NCBI RefSeq assembly: GCF_007747445.1
Contig: NZ_CP036425.1
Coordinates: 1,968,175 to 2,032,174 of the forward strand
Source of the DNA: Poriferisphaera corsica
Lineage (GTDB): Bacteria; Planctomycetota; Phycisphaerae; Phycisphaerales; Phycisphaeraceae
Reading direction: 5' to 3'
DNA: 64,000 bases
Position 1 is the stretch's first letter, and each line of letters begins with the position of its first letter. The notes beneath the pieces are model-generated. The model did not search any database and had not been told where the DNA came from. It worked only from the letters and a program-made list of their open reading frames with translations. Made by a program: the position numbers and the translations under genes. Below are positions 54,565-64,000 of this stretch, one piece after another.

Positions 54565-57378
54565 TTACTCGACAATCGTCATCCCCGCCAATATCCAACC
54601 CACCTGTTTCGAGCTTGGAGCAAACTTTATGGACTTCACTTTTTTGCTCGGCATTTCATTCACCCAGCTTGAGATAAACAGCACCATACGGCCGCCCTCA
54701 CCTCCTTTACCCATCCACCCCGCATTCAGCGTCGTTGATGTCTTACCAGCGATCAAACCACTTGTGTTTACATCCGACATCAATGGATAAACCACTTCAT
54801 TGCCATCCTCGAACACAACTGTCATCTTCGCGATCTCTGTGCCAGGCATCACATTCGATGCGCCAGCATTCAAGAGTGCAATTTCCTTCGCTGCGACACC
54901 ACCAAGATCAAACGTTACGTCTTCATAAGCTTTAGCAGAGGTTGCTGAACTATTACCGATCATCAGTAATTTCTTGCCGCGCATATCAAACGAGTAGCCT
55001 TTCATGTTTACCACATCGTCCGGCAACACACTCAGATTATAACCCGTACCCGCCATCGGCCAGGTCGCACGCGAGACATTACCAACTTGACTCATGTCAA
55101 TCAGTTTACCACCTTTGACCTCAACAGCTTTCGGTGCATACAACTGATTAAACACATCGCCTTGCGTGTAAGGCAACTCAGAAGGCTTCTCCTTACGATT
55201 GCCCCACGCATACTCAGCGGTTAGCACATGACCCGCAAATTGATTGAATGCAGCTTTGATTGTCGCTTCATTCGGGAAGAAGCCGCACCACATGGTCTGC
55301 AATTGCCCCAGATTGCCAGCAGCTTTCACATCCATCGCCATCTGATAAATATTTGCGGGTGTCGCCCACACGCAACCAACAGTATCAGCACCAGTTTCTT
55401 TGAAGATCCACTGACTCTGATACTTTTTAGCCGCCGCATAATGCCAATCGCCAATGATCACATTCTCAGGCAAATTCTCCCGGCAATAATCTGCTTCCTC
55501 TTGCGATTCTGCATTCGTAGCATCCGGACTTTCACCTTTAAACAGCATCATGTCACTCCACACCATCGAACGAATACCACGCTCTTTAAGATATGAAGCA
55601 CTCTTATTCATGAAATCCATGAATAGTTCAGCAACCTTGTCATCACTTGAATATTGCGGACATGCAGGATTCGGGAATATGCCCGCAGCATCAACCTCAT
55701 CATGCCCGATGTGCATGATCTTAGGTTGGAACATTTCAATCGCTTCATCGAAAATCGAGAAGACAACTTCAAATGTTTTCGGATTCTTTGTACAGACCGC
55801 ATACTTTGCATCCCAGTCTTCACAAATATCTTTGTTCTGATCATTATTGAACAGCCATCCACAATGCCCCGGCACATTGACCAACGGCATCGGCTCAAGA
55901 AAATTCTCTCTTGCTAACGCAACCAATTCGCGTACCTGAGCTTTTTCCATTGAGTCCGGATACGCCATCGCAGGATTTGTATCCCACTTTATTTTGTCGA
56001 TTTCGATCACAACCACATTCATTTTTAGCGGTGCAAATACGCGCTCAATTAATTTGCGATCCATCTCATAACCAGATTTTGCCGGGAAGAAAAGCGCTCC
56101 TCTAAACTTCATGTCTGGCCAGTCAGTTACTTCAATTGCAGGCAACTCCAAGCCTTGTTCATCAATACGAAGTAACTGCTTCAAACTCTGCAAGCCAAAG
56201 AACGCGCCACGCATCGTCGAAGATACGATCTTCACTTCATCGCTTGTCGCTTGAAGCATGTAGCCTTCTTCGTTTTGATACCAACGGCTACTCGTTTGGC
56301 CTGCAATCGCTGTTTTTCCTAGTTTTTTGCCAGACAAGCGAATCACGACACTGTCATCAGCACTCTTAACCCACTGTGTTTCTGATAGCTCAATTCCATC
56401 AAACATCGCAATGGTGCGAGCAACCGCACGATCCAAACGCTCATCACCTTCAGGACGCTGTATGGCGCAGAATACTTGATCACCCAAAATGACCGTCCCA
56501 TGACCTTGTTTCATTTTCTTAGGCTTAGGCACGATCAACTCACCAGTTTTCGCATACCCTTTCACCGCTTCCGATTGAACGCCGTCTAACTTTCCACTGT
56601 ACGATTTGCGTTCAGTAGTTTGTTTGTGAGCATCAAGCGTTAGACGCATCGACCATTTCAGATTCTTCGCATCCTTCATTCCTGCCGGCTCAACGTTGTA
56701 GCCACCCCAGAACAAAGGCATTACTTTCGACCAGCCTGATGTATAGTTTCTTGCGTCAAAAAATAGCACGCGTTGCGGCGCATCAAAATCAATGGTTAAT
56801 TCGCCAAGTGTACTGTCGAATACATATTTTTTGGCACCATTAACCAAGTCAGATTCCCACATCCCGCTTTTCGTAGGATATACATCGACTTTGCCTTTGA
56901 ATGAAGACCCATCTTTTTTCTTGCCCCGATACTTCTTGCCACCGATCAGGTTCGCATTGAAATACCCCATGTTAAACTCAGCTTGGCAAGCCTGATTTGT
57001 TGTCAACTTGCCAGAAAATGTAATCTCAACGGTTCTCGCATCCACCACAGTCATGGTGTACTCCGCGGTGAACGCATCAGATTTCCCAACAGCTTTCACA
57101 ACCTGTTTACCGTTCGAGTCTAATCGCTCGATAGTTGTTTTATGGGCACCTTCGCCGTAAAGCGTTCCCAACCAGCCCGGCTTAACGACATACAACGATG
57201 ACTTCCAAATCACCGGCACCCCGTCATACGAAACCGACAACCCCGATTTCTGATTGAAATCGATCGCCCAACCTTCTCCCTCAGCCGCAACCGCTTGGCT
57301 CATGACATTAAAAAAGCACGCCATTGCCAATATCGGCAATATGACATGCGACCAGACGACTCGTCTCTCTAAATTCAT
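54565..57378 (-). CDS. Exported GH20 beta-N-acetylhexosaminidase
   Basis: 937 residues; start supported by GGAG upstream. Signal peptide at about 1-32 (ending QAVAA). N-terminal beta-rich part (40-260), GH20b-like domain (about 280-420), then the GH20 catalytic barrel (about 425-760) with the catalytic pair D560-E561 in MHIGHDEVDA and a C-terminal domain. The barrel opens with WPDMKFRGALFFPAKSGY. It would release terminal N-acetyl-hexosamine from chitin fragments, glycans or peptidoglycan; the natural substrate cannot be read from sequence. Longer than usual because of the N- and C-terminal accessory domains. Confidence 0.9.
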   Translation of the reverse strand: MNLERRVVWSHVILPILAMACFFNVMSQAVAAEGEGWAIDFNQKSGLSVSYDGVPVIWKSSLYVVKPGWLGTLYGEGAHKTTIERLDSNGKQVVKAVGKSDAFTAEYTMTVVDARTVEITFSGKLTTNQACQAEFNMGYFNANLIGGKKYRGKKKDGSSFKGKVDVYPTKSGMWESDLVNGAKKYVFDSTLGELTIDFDAPQRVLFFDARNYTSGWSKVMPLFWGGYNVEPAGMKDAKNLKWSMRLTLDAHKQTTERKSYSGKLDGVQSEAVKGYAKTGELIVPKPKKMKQGHGTVILGDQVFCAIQRPEGDERLDRAVARTIAMFDGIELSETQWVKSADDSVVIRLSGKKLGKTAIAGQTSSRWYQNEEGYMLQATSDEVKIVSSTMRGAFFGLQSLKQLLRIDEQGLELPAIEVTDWPDMKFRGALFFPAKSGYEMDRKLIERVFAPLKMNVVVIEIDKIKWDTNPAMAYPDSMEKAQVRELVALARENFLEPMPLVNVPGHCGWLFNNDQNKDICEDWDAKYAVCTKNPKTFEVVFSIFDEAIEMFQPKIMHIGHDEVDAAGIFPNPACPQYSSDDKVAELFMDFMNKSASYLKERGIRSMVWSDMMLFKGESPDATNAESQEEADYCRENLPENVIIGDWHYAAAKKYQSQWIFKETGADTVGCVWATPANIYQMAMDVKAAGNLGQLQTMWCGFFPNEATIKAAFNQFAGHVLTAEYAWGNRKEKPSELPYTQGDVFNQLYAPKAVEVKGGKLIDMSQVGNVSRATWPMAGTGYNLSVLPDDVVNMKGYSFDMRGKKLLMIGNSSATSAKAYEDVTFDLGGVAAKEIALLNAGASNVMPGTEIAKMTVVFEDGNEVVYPLMSDVNTSGLIAGKTSTTLNAGWMGKGGEGGRMVLFISSWVNEMPSKKVKSIKFAPSSKQVGWILAGMTIVE

Positions 57379-57508
57379 CAGTTATCTCCAGCGCGTTCAG
57401 CGCAATGCATAAAGCACCTTCTCGGATGCTGCAGGGAACAAACAATCCAAGGAACCCACTGGTTAATAACGATTTAACTAGTTTTTCACCCCTCCGTCAA
57501 CCCGATAG

Positions 57509-58156
57509 TCAGCTCGCACTCACTTGAGACAATTCTTTTGCTGGCATCCCCACAACACGAGCGCTCTCTCGTACATCCGTTGTGACCACTGCCCCCGCAC
57601 CAATTGTCGCATACGCCCCAATCTTGACTCGTGGTAATACCCTGCTGCCAAGCCCTACCATTGCGCATGTTCCTACACTCACGCCACCGCCCATCACACA
57701 TCCCGGCCCTACATGCGCGTATTCATTCACTTGGCAATGATGCTCTACCACAGCTCCGCTATTGATCACCACGCCATCTCTTAAAAATGCACAGCTATTG
57801 ATGATCGAGCCCGCTCCTACAAATACGCCCTGCCCCATACCAACGCTCTCGCTCACCATCGCACTTGGATGGACCACATTGGCAAGATGCCGCCCCGAAG
57901 CAACCAAATCACTCGTGATCCGTCTTCTCGCCAGATTGTCTCCCACCGCCACAATAATCGCTGCTCCCACAACCCGCTCATCATTCAGCTGAAATAGCGG
58001 CAAACTCATCTCATCACCCAGCTTTGCTTCATCATCCACAAAACCCAAAACCTGAAACCCCGCCAACTTTGCCGCCTCTGCGATCACATGGCCATGTCCA
58101 CCAGCACCATAAATCAGCAGCGCCCCCTGACCCTTTTCTTTAATCTGATCTGTCAT
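57509..58156 (-). CDS. NeuD/PglD-type sugar O/N-acetyltransferase
   Basis: 215 residues. N-terminal Rossmann-like part (LLIYGAGGHGHVIAEAA) and a C-terminal left-handed beta-helix with hexapeptide repeats (VGMGQGVFVGAGSIINSCAFL; GVSVGTCAMVGLGSRVLPRVKIGAYATIGAGAVV). The HHCQVNEYAHVGPG segment has the acetyl-transfer His of PglD-type enzymes. Usual job: acetylating an amino sugar nucleotide for sialic-acid-like sugars or bacillosamine. Good ribosome site (GAGGA). May serve the sugar made by the DegT-type aminotransferase at 47008. Confidence 0.85.
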   Translation of the reverse strand: MTDQIKEKGQGALLIYGAGGHGHVIAEAAKLAGFQVLGFVDDEAKLGDEMSLPLFQLNDERVVGAAIIVAVGDNLARRRITSDLVASGRHLANVVHPSAMVSESVGMGQGVFVGAGSIINSCAFLRDGVVINSGAVVEHHCQVNEYAHVGPGCVMGGGVSVGTCAMVGLGSRVLPRVKIGAYATIGAGAVVTTDVRESARVVGMPAKELSQVSAS

Positions 58157-58401
58157 CGCTTCATTCCTCGTTCTACGTGATCCTTTTCATACCAACTCTC
58201 AGCCAATTATCGGCTCATCCCACACACGCTCATCATAACCCTCTCCTAAACATAACCACCATCCCGCATCCCAATCCCTTTATATCCCCCAAATCCTACA
58301 ACCCACACCTTACCTGCAAGAATCATTCATCCACATCCATCCATTGCCGCGATATCATGTATTGTCGCAATCATACTTCCAGTTTTTCACGGACCGCATC
58401 C

Positions 58402-59127
58402 ATGACCTATCTCACACGCGCCCAAGTACGTTCTGTTGATCAGCTCGCCATCTCCCAACTAGGCATCCCTTCCATCGTCCTGATGGAAAATGCCGGCCGC
58501 AATGCCGCCAATATCATCCGCAAACTCATACTCCCTGAGCATGACATTACCCCATCTGATGCCCAGATTGCCATCATTTGCGGCTCTGGCAACAACGCTG
58601 GAGACGGTTACACCATCGCTCGCCATCTCCACAACAACCAACTCAATTTAACCCTCTACGCAGTAAAACCGATCAAAAAGCTCACCGGCGACGCCCTGAC
58701 CAATGCCAAAATATGCCAAAAAATGGACATTCCCATCATCCCTATTCAATCCAAACCCCAGATTGAAGCCGCTCGGCCAACCTTCGCCCATGCTCATATT
58801 GTCATCGATGCCATCCTCGGCACCGGTTTCACTGGCTCCGTCCGATCTCCAATCGACACGCTCATTAACACCATCAACTCTCTACAGCACCCCACCATTA
58901 TCGCCATCGATACCCCTTCAGGCCTTGAAATCGATGCCGGGGCCCCCTCAAACGCCACCATTACCGCTCATCACACCATCACCTTCGTGGCACCAAAAAT
59001 CGGCTTTAAACAACCCTCCGCCACCCCTTTTCTTGGTCATCTACACGTCGCGCCCATCGGCGTGCCACCGCAACTCGTTGCGTATATTCTGCAATCCACC
59101 ACCATCCCCCCAAACGCCGCCTCTTAA
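58402..59127 (+). CDS. nnrE: NAD(P)H-hydrate epimerase (YjeF N-terminal domain only)
   Basis: 241 residues from the ATG at 58402; an ATG at 58357 would add 15. Repairs damaged (hydrated) NAD(P)H by epimerising the R form. Motifs: MTYLTRAQVRSVDQ, GIPSIVLMENAG, ICGSGNNAGDGYTIARHL, VIDAILGTGFTG, and AIDTPSGLEIDAG. Many bacteria fuse this to the NAD(P)HX dehydratase; here that domain is absent and must be encoded elsewhere if present. Confidence 0.9.
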   Translation: MTYLTRAQVRSVDQLAISQLGIPSIVLMENAGRNAANIIRKLILPEHDITPSDAQIAIICGSGNNAGDGYTIARHLHNNQLNLTLYAVKPIKKLTGDALTNAKICQKMDIPIIPIQSKPQIEAARPTFAHAHIVIDAILGTGFTGSVRSPIDTLINTINSLQHPTIIAIDTPSGLEIDAGAPSNATITAHHTITFVAPKIGFKQPSATPFLGHLHVAPIGVPPQLVAYILQSTTIPPNAAS

Positions 59128-59344
59128 CCCCCCAAACTTGACGACCCTTCCTCCTTCTGCCAAAATACCCCGCTCACTGGCTTTACATACATCTGTACAG
59201 CCTAAAATAGTTACGCTACAAACCCACGGGACGCCCCCGCCATCAGCAATCCTGATCGCCTCAGTCCCGCGTACTGACCAACAGGCCACGGCTAACCAGC
59301 CTCTAATATGGTCAAAAACACAGAATTTTCGAAAGACGCTGAAA

Positions 59345-59662
59345 ATGTTGGAAAACATCGCAACCGGTTCGACCATCAATATTAAAGTCGTGAAGCAACC
59401 TACTTCCGAAGCCGCCCGCAAGACACTCGTTCGCATCCTTTCCAAAGACGCTGACGCTGTCGCCGACAACAAGCGCCTCAAAGACACCCGTAAGGCTAAC
59501 TACAATCCACAGCCTCGTGGTGGCCGCCTTTACTCGGGTCGCATGATCAAGATCCGCAACGTTAAGGGCAACATCGGTGAAACCGGTACAATCAAAGCAA
59601 CCTACGACGTCATCAAAGACCTCGGCTCAGTTGCTCGCTTCCTCGAAATCGCTTCTGCATAA
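59345..59662 (+). CDS. Conserved-looking small basic protein
   Basis: 105 residues from the ATG at 59345; upstream the frame is open but lacks protein-like sequence. Rich in Lys and Arg: INIKVVKQPTSEAARKTLVRILSKD, NPQPRGGRLYSGRMIKIR and VKGNIGETGTIKATYDVIKDLGSVARFLEIA. The first part resembles a short conserved protein seen in many planctomycetes (family of unknown function; recognition from memory, low certainty). The size and charge would fit a nucleic-acid-binding protein. Ends at a terminator. Confidence 0.6.
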   Translation: MLENIATGSTINIKVVKQPTSEAARKTLVRILSKDADAVADNKRLKDTRKANYNPQPRGGRLYSGRMIKIRNVKGNIGETGTIKATYDVIKDLGSVARFLEIASA

Positions 59663-59685
59663 TCTGCAGCAAAACAGATAAATTT

Positions 59686-59719
59686 AAAACCTCGCAGCGT
59701 GAAGCTACGAGGTTTTTTT
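59686..59719. terminator. Terminator after the small basic protein gene
   Basis: AAAACCTCGCAGC / GCTACGAGGTTTT stem with one mismatch (59686-59716) and a T7 tract on the plus strand. Nearly the reverse complement of the terminator at 60566-60592. Confidence 0.85.
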
Positions 59720-59775
59720 ATGCCTTATTTCAAAATTCATCCGTGAGCAATATTCTTCATCTCTACTTCCGTTGC

Positions 59776-60525
59776 TCAAATCTTCTGTGCGACATAGACC
59801 CCGTAGCTATAGTACGAGTGATATTTCTCATACAACGCTATCTCTTCTTTCTCCGCCTCAACAATCGCTAGCGATTCATCATTTTGATCGTACCGCTCGA
59901 TAAAACTTGGAAAACGATCACGCATCGGCATGTAATAATTTTCCAACCAACAATGTGGCTGCAAGTAGAAGTAACCTTTCGGGCAGTACCCATGACGTTC
60001 CAATGCATTTATCTTGGCTGAAGCCGTATCAATCTCAGCGTATGCGCCTTCCCAATACGCCTGTAATTGATTTGGCCGGGTTTCACTTAACCAGGTAATC
60101 TCAGAAACAACCATAATCCCGCCTGGTTTTATTAACCGCTTCCATTCTGCAATCCCATTCTCAAACCCCATGTTGTAAATCGCCCCCTCTGACCAGATCA
60201 CATCAAACGCTTCATCCTCAAATTGCAACGCATCCATCGAACAATTCAACGTTTCAATCCGATCCGCAACACCATGCCCATTCGCCCGTTTCTTAAGTGC
60301 CTCGAGAAAATCCTCCAGGAAATCCACCGCAACAACTTCCGCATCTAACTCTTTCGCCAACTGAATCGTAGACGCGCCTGTGCCGCACCCAATATCCAAA
60401 ATCCTTAGTGACTTTGATCGATCAAGACCAGCCAATGTCATCGCCAGATTTGTTTCCGCTTCACCGCCCGGCCCCTGTCTTGTGCCATCAATATGAAGAT
60501 CAATCAACAGTTTATAGTCATCCAT
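59776..60525 (-). CDS. SAM-dependent methyltransferase (class I)
   Basis: 249 residues from the ATG at 60525 (GGAG seven bases upstream); a GTG at 60546 is the far upstream option. SAM site RILDIGCGTGASTIQLA (motif I, about 42-58), AVDFLEDFLEAL (motif II), CSMDALQFEDEAFDVIWSEGAIYNMGF (motif III region) and LIKPGGIMVVSE (motif IV). The target is unknown; it resembles UbiE/type 11 methyltransferases on small molecules. Flanked on both sides by near-identical inverted terminators. Confidence 0.85.
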   Translation of the reverse strand: MDDYKLLIDLHIDGTRQGPGGEAETNLAMTLAGLDRSKSLRILDIGCGTGASTIQLAKELDAEVVAVDFLEDFLEALKKRANGHGVADRIETLNCSMDALQFEDEAFDVIWSEGAIYNMGFENGIAEWKRLIKPGGIMVVSEITWLSETRPNQLQAYWEGAYAEIDTASAKINALERHGYCPKGYFYLQPHCWLENYYMPMRDRFPSFIERYDQNDESLAIVEAEKEEIALYEKYHSYYSYGVYVAQKI

Positions 60526-60563
60526 ATGTCGCTCCATTCTCAACACAATACATTGTATAACAC

Positions 60564-60596
60564 AAAACCTCGCAGCTTCACGCTGCGAGGTTTTTT
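60564..60596. terminator. Terminator between the methyltransferase and the chemotaxis receptor genes
   Basis: Perfect AACCTCGCAGC / GCTGCGAGGTT stem (60566-60592) with AAAA before and T6 after on the plus strand. The chemotaxis-receptor transcript (minus) reads it with a weaker T4 tract. Differs in one base from the reverse complement of 59688-59714. Confidence 0.8.
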
Positions 60597-60630
60597 AATG
60601 GCATACATCAAACACTGATGCAAATAAAAC

Positions 60631-62637
60631 TTACGCAGAAATCTTGAACTGCCCAACAATACTCTGAAGCCGTTCACTCTTCTCGCTCAGCGTCAGAGCC
60701 GCTTGAGACGCCTGATTCGCTCCCTCTGCGCTCTGCTGGATCACTGCAGAAATACTCGATATGTTATTCGAGATTTGCTCGGACGCCGCCGATTGTTCTT
60801 CAGCCGCCGCCGCAATATTCTGCACCATCGCCGTTACTTGGCCGCTGCCTTCAACAATCTGATCCAATGACTGCCCTGCACGTTGCGCTAATTCCACACC
60901 ACGCGTTGCGATCTCATCACCACTATTCATCCGTTCAACAGCAGAGTTCGTACCCTCCTGAATCGTCTGAATCATATTGCTGATATCATCCGTCGCCTTG
61001 GTCGTGCGGTCAGCCAACTTCCTCACTTCATCTGCCACAACAGCAAATCCTCTGCCATGCTCCCCTGCCCTCGCCGCTTCAATGGCCGCGTTCAGCGCCA
61101 ATAAATTCGTTTGATCTGCTACGTCATTAATCACTTCAACGATCTGCCCAATCTTCTCGCCTTGCTCACGCAATTCCCCCACAGCAACCGAAGATTCGCT
61201 CACAACCGTTGCGATTTCATTAATCCCCTGAACCGTATCCTGTACCACACTTCCGCCCTCATCTGCCGTACGATTCGCTTCCTCCGCCAATCGATTCGCA
61301 TCCGCAGCCTTCTGAGCAACCTCGATTACGCTGCTGCTCATTTCTTCAACAGCAGTCGAAACCTGTGTCACCTGATCACGCTGCTCCTGCATCCCCTGCG
61401 CCATTTCCTCAGCACTCGCAGCAATCTCCGTGGATGTCGCTGCGACATCACCCGTTGCATCAGAAACCTCAGAAACAATCCCTCTCACCTTCTCTACAAA
61501 TGTATTAAACCATCTAGCCAGTTCGCCAATCTCATCCTTAGAATCAACCTCGACGCGCTTCGTTAAGTCCCCCTCGCCCTGTGCGATATCCTTAATCCGA
61601 TCAACAATCGATTCGATCGGCTTCACAATGCCTCTCGTAATAACAAACGCAATCAACATCGCGATAACTGAAGCCGCAATCAAACCAATGATGTTCAGTG
61701 TATTTGCCCATTGGACTGTTTTTACCGAGTCTTTTGAGAAGGTTGTTGCTTGTGCCAGCCCACTACTTTGAGCGCCGCTAGTCAATTCCTGGATACTCAC
61801 ACCCGACTTCACACACATCGCTAAACCATCATTGATCAATTTCCATGCTGCAATAATCCCAGATTCCGCAGCGCGGCAATCAACCGCCGCCTTCCTCATT
61901 TTATTCAAACACTCAAGATTCTCCTTCTTCGTCGTATTATCCCGGAGCCGATCAATGTGCTTCATAATCTCGTCAAGTGTTTCGAGACCCAGTTTCATAT
62001 GCTCCGGATCACGATTCGCAATACTTTCAAGATTGATAATTCTGCAAGATGCGCCCAACGCCCCGATCTCTTTCGCTTCGACAATTTTCAAATGCCGATC
62101 GTGTACTTTCTCAACACTGCCCGACGCGATGTCATCTTGAAGCCCACTCTCTTGCATCTCAAGGTATTGGTTCAACCCTCCCAAAAACGCCATATACAAT
62201 GCGCCCATTGCCTGTGAATCTTCCGCAGATTTTTGCGCGCCTTCTTCAATCGTGGCTATACCCTGCATGTATTCGACCAACAAGTCTTCCGCGATATTGA
62301 TCGCATCACGCAGATCTTCTGCCCCTGTTTCCTCCGCGATTTGAAGCCCCTTCTTGTTTGAAGCCTGCATCGTAGATGCTAATTCTTTCGCTTTCGCCAA
62401 CACATGTTCATCAAAACTATAGGAGTACTTCATCGTTTCGAATCGCATCAACCGCGTTGTACGCTCCGCTTCTGAGCCAATATTGATCTTCGGGATCGTC
62501 ATATTGGACATGATCTGTGCTTCACGTGAGATCCCGTTCATCTCGTATATGGTCAACCCGCCAAGCCCCAGAATCATTGCAATTACAACTGCAAAACCCA
62601 GAATCATTTTCTTCTTGATATTCATTTTCTTCAGCAT
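60631..62637 (-). CDS. Methyl-accepting chemotaxis protein
   Basis: 668 residues from the ATG at 62637, with GGAGG nine bases upstream. N-terminal helix ([19 protein letters not shown]-like, about 12-30), extracytoplasmic sensor of ~300 residues with many helices, second helix ([23 protein letters not shown], about 320-345), HAMP (about 346-400, [17 protein letters not shown]), then the signalling coiled coil with the hairpin tip [39 protein letters not shown]. Sensor ligand unknown. No che genes nearby. Confidence 0.95.
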   Translation of the reverse strand: MLKKMNIKKKMILGFAVVIAMILGLGGLTIYEMNGISREAQIMSNMTIPKINIGSEAERTTRLMRFETMKYSYSFDEHVLAKAKELASTMQASNKKGLQIAEETGAEDLRDAINIAEDLLVEYMQGIATIEEGAQKSAEDSQAMGALYMAFLGGLNQYLEMQESGLQDDIASGSVEKVHDRHLKIVEAKEIGALGASCRIINLESIANRDPEHMKLGLETLDEIMKHIDRLRDNTTKKENLECLNKMRKAAVDCRAAESGIIAAWKLINDGLAMCVKSGVSIQELTSGAQSSGLAQATTFSKDSVKTVQWANTLNIIGLIAASVIAMLIAFVITRGIVKPIESIVDRIKDIAQGEGDLTKRVEVDSKDEIGELARWFNTFVEKVRGIVSEVSDATGDVAATSTEIAASAEEMAQGMQEQRDQVTQVSTAVEEMSSSVIEVAQKAADANRLAEEANRTADEGGSVVQDTVQGINEIATVVSESSVAVGELREQGEKIGQIVEVINDVADQTNLLALNAAIEAARAGEHGRGFAVVADEVRKLADRTTKATDDISNMIQTIQEGTNSAVERMNSGDEIATRGVELAQRAGQSLDQIVEGSGQVTAMVQNIAAAAEEQSAASEQISNNISSISAVIQQSAEGANQASQAALTLSEKSERLQSIVGQFKISA

Positions 62638-62832
62638 GATGTTTGCCTCCATCCTACCCCTGATATTTAGATAAATTAGTAATGTCATCTAAAGTACTTG
62701 AGCTAATTTATATGACTTGCCTGTTCCGAATAAAGCCCACCGAAACAGTAAATCTTACGACACTCCCATCCCCGATATTTTTAAAGGCGACTCAAACAGC
62801 CCGGCCACCTCACGAATAGAAATCTTCGATTC

Positions 62833-63747
62833 TCAATAACTCATCGCAAAACCAATTACACCTATCGGTTTGAATGAGTCATGTCCATCGTTGTAACTAC
62901 GTGGCGAATCACCAATCAAAACAAAATCCACGCCCGCATTAACTTGCCAGTTCCCATACGACTTCGGCAGCATCGTCAAAGGCATGTCTGTCGAAACCCC
63001 AAGTTTTGCAAAACCAAAACTCGAATCATTCGTTCCGTAGTAATCGCGTAAACCAAACCCAATCGTTACCGGCAAATTCAACCGCATCGGCATAGATTTG
63101 CTATCACTCAATGTAAAACCTGGTGTGATACCCAGATCGACAAACCCACTCTTTCTTTTGCCCGGGATCCCCATAAACGTGTTGTCCACTTCAATGCTTA
63201 ACATCCCCCATGGCTGCAACCCATTAAACCCTTCTATCTCAACACCCCATGCCTCCCATAATCCGCTATCGTCATAGTTAAATTTACCATACAACTCCGT
63301 CGCCGCATCACGCGTACCACTTGGCCAACATATCGTGTGCACGCCGCCTTCAAGCATCCAGCCGCCATCCAGCACAAATTGCACCCCAGCAAAATAATCA
63401 TTCTCATAAAACTTCTCCGGCGAATTCTTCGCCGTCGTCCGCTTCTCGTGAATGCTTCCCCATCCCATCAAGTTGATATTCACCCCCTTAACCCGATCGC
63501 CCTCGCTCCCTTGATATACGTTAAAGCTTGCCACCGCCCATGGCTGCAGGATCACACCATCATCCTCAAAAATGAGGCCGCGTAAGTGATACGCGCTCAC
63601 CGTATTCGCACCAGCCATCACATGAAGTCGACCTGTATTGATAGCGGCTTCTGTATCCTGTGCGTTTAAATCGATGTCCCCGATCAAACCCGTAATCATG
63701 ACCCCCAACCCTATTGCCCTGAAAATACTCTTACATGAAAAATACAT
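62833..63747 (-). CDS. Exported protein, likely outer-membrane beta-barrel
   Basis: 304 residues from the ATG at 63747 (GGAGG eight bases upstream). Signal sequence (SIFRAIGLGVMITGLIGDIDLNAQ), then alternating hydrophobic/polar beta strands with many Gly, Trp and Tyr (VDNTFMGIPGKRKSGFVDLGITPGFTL; NLPVTIGFGLRDYYG), ending IGVIGFAMSY with a terminal aromatic residue, as beta-barrel proteins often do. No family recognised. Its promoter region carries a 21-base palindrome. Confidence 0.7.
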   Translation of the reverse strand: MYFSCKSIFRAIGLGVMITGLIGDIDLNAQDTEAAINTGRLHVMAGANTVSAYHLRGLIFEDDGVILQPWAVASFNVYQGSEGDRVKGVNINLMGWGSIHEKRTTAKNSPEKFYENDYFAGVQFVLDGGWMLEGGVHTICWPSGTRDAATELYGKFNYDDSGLWEAWGVEIEGFNGLQPWGMLSIEVDNTFMGIPGKRKSGFVDLGITPGFTLSDSKSMPMRLNLPVTIGFGLRDYYGTNDSSFGFAKLGVSTDMPLTMLPKSYGNWQVNAGVDFVLIGDSPRSYNDGHDSFKPIGVIGFAMSY

Positions 63748-63791
63748 CGTTATGCCTCCGAACAATGAGATAGCTGACCGTCATATAGCGG

Positions 63792-63812
63792 TCTAACTTA
63801 CAGTTAGTTAGA
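63792..63812. promoter_or_regulatory. Near-perfect 21-base palindrome, candidate operator
   Basis: Arms TCTAACT and AGTTAGA with inner AC/GT symmetry and a single mismatched pair around the centre. It sits 45 bases upstream of the ATG of the exported protein gene, in the expected promoter region, with TACTAT (possible -10) beside it on the minus strand. The size resembles sites of TetR-type repressors, but no regulator is in the window. Confidence 0.5.
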
Positions 63813-64000
63813 TAGTAATTTCTTATCTACACTACGTTGAATTATGAACGCGCATTGCCCATATATTTTTTGCGCGTGATGTTGAACACAGACGTGTAAG
63901 CATTTCCCCTACCTCTTACGCCAGCTTTTATCGTCGCATTTTCGGTTCCACATAACAGTATTAATAATTTTTACATAGTGAAACCCCGATAATATCGCTT
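63813..64000. other. Right-edge non-coding sequence
   Basis: AT-rich, with no gene, RNA or terminator recognised up to the window end. Confidence 0.4.

Overview
The window looks like an ordinary, mostly vertically inherited stretch of a planctomycete chromosome, most likely class Phycisphaerae. This placement is an inference from gene content: a GldG/DUF4340 ABC-transport cluster, membrane proteins with a short zinc ribbon, a planctomycete-style sigma-70 relative with N-terminal HTH motifs, futalosine-pathway MqnA, GGAGG ribosome sites, and GC content near 50 percent. No phage, transposase, integrase or CRISPR array was seen.

Layout. 1-4.7 kb: end of an ABC permease, a GldG-like auxiliary protein and a DUF4340 protein. 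4.8-11 kb: purF, a stand-alone TSCPD (class II ribonucleotide reductase-type) protein, mutY, the mcsA-mcsB protein-arginine-kinase pair, and larE. 11-16 kb: tRNA-Arg(ACG), a zinc-ribbon membrane protein, a PilZ protein, and citramalate synthase cimA preceded by an isoleucine-rich leader peptide and attenuator. 16-19.3 kb: heme A synthase, protoheme farnesyltransferase and an ABC ATPase. 19.4-22.2 kb: an exonuclease, an ArnT-like glycosyltransferase and a decayed copy of that glycosyltransferase's 3' end. 22.7-30.1 kb: pabB, a secreted GH3/PA14 glycosidase and a P1B-4 metal ATPase. 30.2-45.3 kb: a long minus-strand run with two lipoproteins, a response regulator, an LpxL-type acyltransferase, a coiled-coil/BRCT-like protein, RidA, holA, mgtE, surE, a GntR/LacI regulator, hisB and hisC. 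45.4-64 kb: an exported helical-repeat protein, a DegT aminotransferase, a second zinc-ribbon membrane protein, the sigma-like protein with mqnA, an NtrC-type regulator, an AT-rich ORFan, ispF, a GH20 hexosaminidase, a NeuD/PglD acetyltransferase, NAD(P)HX epimerase, a small basic protein, a methyltransferase, a chemotaxis receptor and an exported protein behind a palindromic operator-like site.

The strongest new observation is the cimA leader. A 19-codon ORF with six Ile codons overlaps three mutually exclusive pairings that end in an intrinsic terminator, the classical design of amino-acid attenuation, with a promoter placed so that the leader peptide would be nearly leaderless. Others are: a minus-strand structured RNA candidate ending in a strong terminator (13.15-13.4 kb); a degenerate sigma-70 relative carrying three HTH motifs and no region 4; a block from about 22 to 45 kb where strand GC skew is reversed; a decayed gene duplicate at 19.45 kb; REP-like palindromic repeats at 11.25 and 19.3 kb; and near-identical inverted terminators flanking a methyltransferase.
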